Assembly (NCBI GenBank): GCA_050486105.1
Contig: JBJHCR010000025.1
Location: forward strand, 1 to 34,576
Direction of reading: 5' to 3'
DNA: 34,576 nucleotides
Source: JAEXNA01 sp050486105
GTDB taxonomy: Bacteria; Vulcanimicrobiota; Xenobia; Xenobiales; JADMJV01
The translations under genes and the position numbers were made by a program. Position 1 is the first letter of the stretch; every line of letters begins with the position of its first letter. Shown here one piece after another: positions 33,415 through 34,576 of the stretch. The notes beneath the pieces are model-generated. The model did no database searches and had not been told where the DNA came from. It was given only the letters and a program-made list of their open reading frames with translations.

Positions 33415-34576
33415 ATCTGCCGCACCCATCTCATCCTGGGGAGAGGATATCCCGAAGATCCCTCCGTCTCGAGGTGTTTTTTGGCCCACCATGGCCATCG
33501 GCTTTATTTGCACCCTGGTAGGACTCTATCTGGTGGTGACACCTGCCCCCGAATTCGAACCGAGAAAGCACTTCACTCCCCTCCCCGACCCGATCCCAGC
33601 TCGGAGTCCACAGAGTCAGGCTGAAGACGTGCCCGGCCAGCTCACCCTAAGATGTGCCTTTGTTGACTCGGCCGACTCCAGTTTTGCTCTCGGAGTGGCA
33701 GACATGGCCGAAAACGTCCGCAAGCTGACCAACGGCGAGCTCACTATTGTCGCTTATCCTGACGGCCTCATCGACGGACGAAAAATGGGAGAAAGGTCTC
33801 TAGTGGATGCGGTGCGCTCAGGCGAGATCGAAATGGCCTTATGCACCACCAGTCCTCTGACCAACTTTCACCACCACTTGGATGTCTTTGACCTGCCTTT
33901 TCTTTTCACTGATCATCAGCATGCGGACCTGGTCTTGGACGGAGAGGTTGGACAGCAGTTGCTGAAGGTTCTTCTCGACAAGAACCTGGTAGGTTTGGGA
34001 TACTTTGGAGTCGGTTTTCGAATTATTAGTTCCAGCACTCCTTTGCCGGACTTTGCCTCCTTCCAAGACAAGAAGATCAGAGTTATGGAAAGTGTCACCT
34101 TCAATAGGTTCATCAGAGCCCTCGGAGGAGAACCGGTACCCTCTCCGGTAGATAAGATTTATCTCATGGGCAAAGAGGGTTATATCGACGGTGCCGACCG
34201 AACCTATCCAACCTATTGGGATTTCCAACTCTACGACGTCCATCGCTATATCACTGAGACTAATCACGCATATTCGGTGAAGATGGTCTTGATCAATGCC
34301 GATTTTTTTGAATCCCTCTCTGAAGAACAGCGCAGTATACTGCGACAAGCCACTCGCGAAGCCTCTAGGTTCCAACGAAGAAAGCAGCGAGAGGCTGATT
34401 TCGAAGTCAAGCAGAAAGCTCTCAAGGAGGGTATTAAGGTTTTCGATCTCGAGGATGAAGACCGAGAGCGTTTCCTGGAAGCGTCGTCTGAGTTGCTCCA
34501 CGAATACCGCTTAAATCAATCGGCGGGAATTCTCAAGGCCATACAAAACTTGGCCCCTGCTAAGGCAGAATCCAGC
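33395..34576 (+). CDS. membrane-anchored TRAP-type substrate-binding protein (DctP-like), runs off the window
   Basis: Open from GTG 33395 to the window edge (394 codons, no stop), overlapping the cyclase by 20 bases. AGAGGGGG lies eight bases before the GTG; ATG 33491 is an alternative start. Residues 33-50 are one hydrophobic segment, followed by a Pro-rich linker and, from about residue 83, a DctP domain: FALGVADMAENVRKLTNGEL, DAVRSGEIEMALCTT, FDLPFLFTD, YFGVGFRIISSSTPL, KKIRVMES with conserved-type Arg229, GGEPVPSPVDKIYLMGKEGYIDGADR and FFESLSEEQRSILRQATREAS. DctP proteins bind carboxylates and similar solutes for DctQM permeases. Here the anchor and the position behind kinase and cyclase genes suggest a sensor-linked binding protein, though permease genes could follow outside the window. 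Confidence 0.85.
   Translation, partial: MSKLPNESAAPISSWGEDIPKIPPSRGVFWPTMAIGFICTLVGLYLVVTPAPEFEPRKHFTPLPDPIPARSPQSQAEDVPGQLTLRCAFVDSADSSFALGVADMAENVRKLTNGELTIVAYPDGLIDGRKMGERSLVDAVRSGEIEMALCTTSPLTNFHHHLDVFDLPFLFTDHQHADLVLDGEVGQQLLKVLLDKNLVGLGYFGVGFRIISSSTPLPDFASFQDKKIRVMESVTFNRFIRALGGEPVPSPVDKIYLMGKEGYIDGADRTYPTYWDFQLYDVHRYITETNHAYSVKMVLINADFFESLSEEQRSILRQATREASRFQRRKQREADFEVKQKALKEGIKVFDLEDEDRERFLEASSELLHEYRLNQSAGILKAIQNLAPAKAESS

Noticed and set aside
33839..34501. 220-codon open frame on the minus strand
   Set aside because: It lies wholly opposite the DctP-like gene, whose translation carries clear family motifs; the minus frame has none.

Overview
The window looks like a chromosomal contig from an uncultured, double-membrane (Gram-negative type) bacterium of moderate GC. 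The signs are a periplasmic FKBP, a type IV pilus/pseudopilin cluster, a class A penicillin-binding protein with MurB, and a TRAP-type binding protein. A run of ten Ns at 18938-18947 shows that it is an assembled draft. I cannot name the phylum. Several architectures (nucleotide-transporter/HEAT/cNMP fusion, MFS/spermidine-synthase/TPR fusion, GxYP-type hypothetical protein) recall deep, poorly cultured lineages. I see no tRNA, rRNA, insertion sequence, prophage module or CRISPR array.

Layout. 1-930: a possible end of an upstream gene, then an arginyl/leucyl-tRNA-protein transferase. 931-4922 (minus): an operon-like run of a membrane-anchored hypothetical, pterin carbinolamine dehydratase, a TGS/PRK-type nucleoside kinase, an unlisted 36-codon ORF fused TGATG to the kinase stop, and an exported FKBP. 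5076-8615 (plus): three pilin-like genes (PilX-, PilV- and PilW-like), followed by arginine decarboxylase speA. 10602-14157 (minus): alpha/beta hydrolase, PHP-type histidinol phosphatase, and a GGDEF-EAL protein with degenerate catalytic residues. 14343-18052 (plus): a 1051-residue Npt-like transporter fused to HEAT repeats and a cyclic-nucleotide-binding domain, then a hypothetical. 18063-21350 (minus): PBP1A and murB, overlapping; the N gap falls exactly on the MurB FAD-binding GGGSN motif. 21486-23974 (plus): a phage-type dNMP kinase coupled by ATGA to a DAHP synthase/prephenate dehydratase fusion. 24002-27133 (minus): an MFS/spermidine-synthase-like/TPR protein. 27231-28778 (plus): an FeS-BCP photolyase with all four cluster cysteines at the expected spacing. 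28830-34576 (plus): a signalling operon starting at a good sigma70-like promoter, with a 59-residue basic small ORF, a hybrid histidine kinase with two receiver domains, a lone receiver, a GAF-GGDEF diguanylate cyclase with intact active and inhibitory sites, and a membrane-anchored DctP-like binding protein running to the window edge.

How the genes fit together. The most system-like region is 28830-34576: ligand-binding protein, sensor kinase, response regulator and cyclic-di-GMP synthase are packed with short gaps or overlaps, suggesting an extracytoplasmic small-molecule signal converted to c-di-GMP. The pilin cluster and the degenerate EAL protein are plausible, unproven downstream players. 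The aromatic fusion and the pterin dehydratase together hint at regulated phenylalanine/tyrosine supply. The most unusual single proteins are the DAHPS-PDT-ACT fusion and the transporter-HEAT-cNMP fusion.
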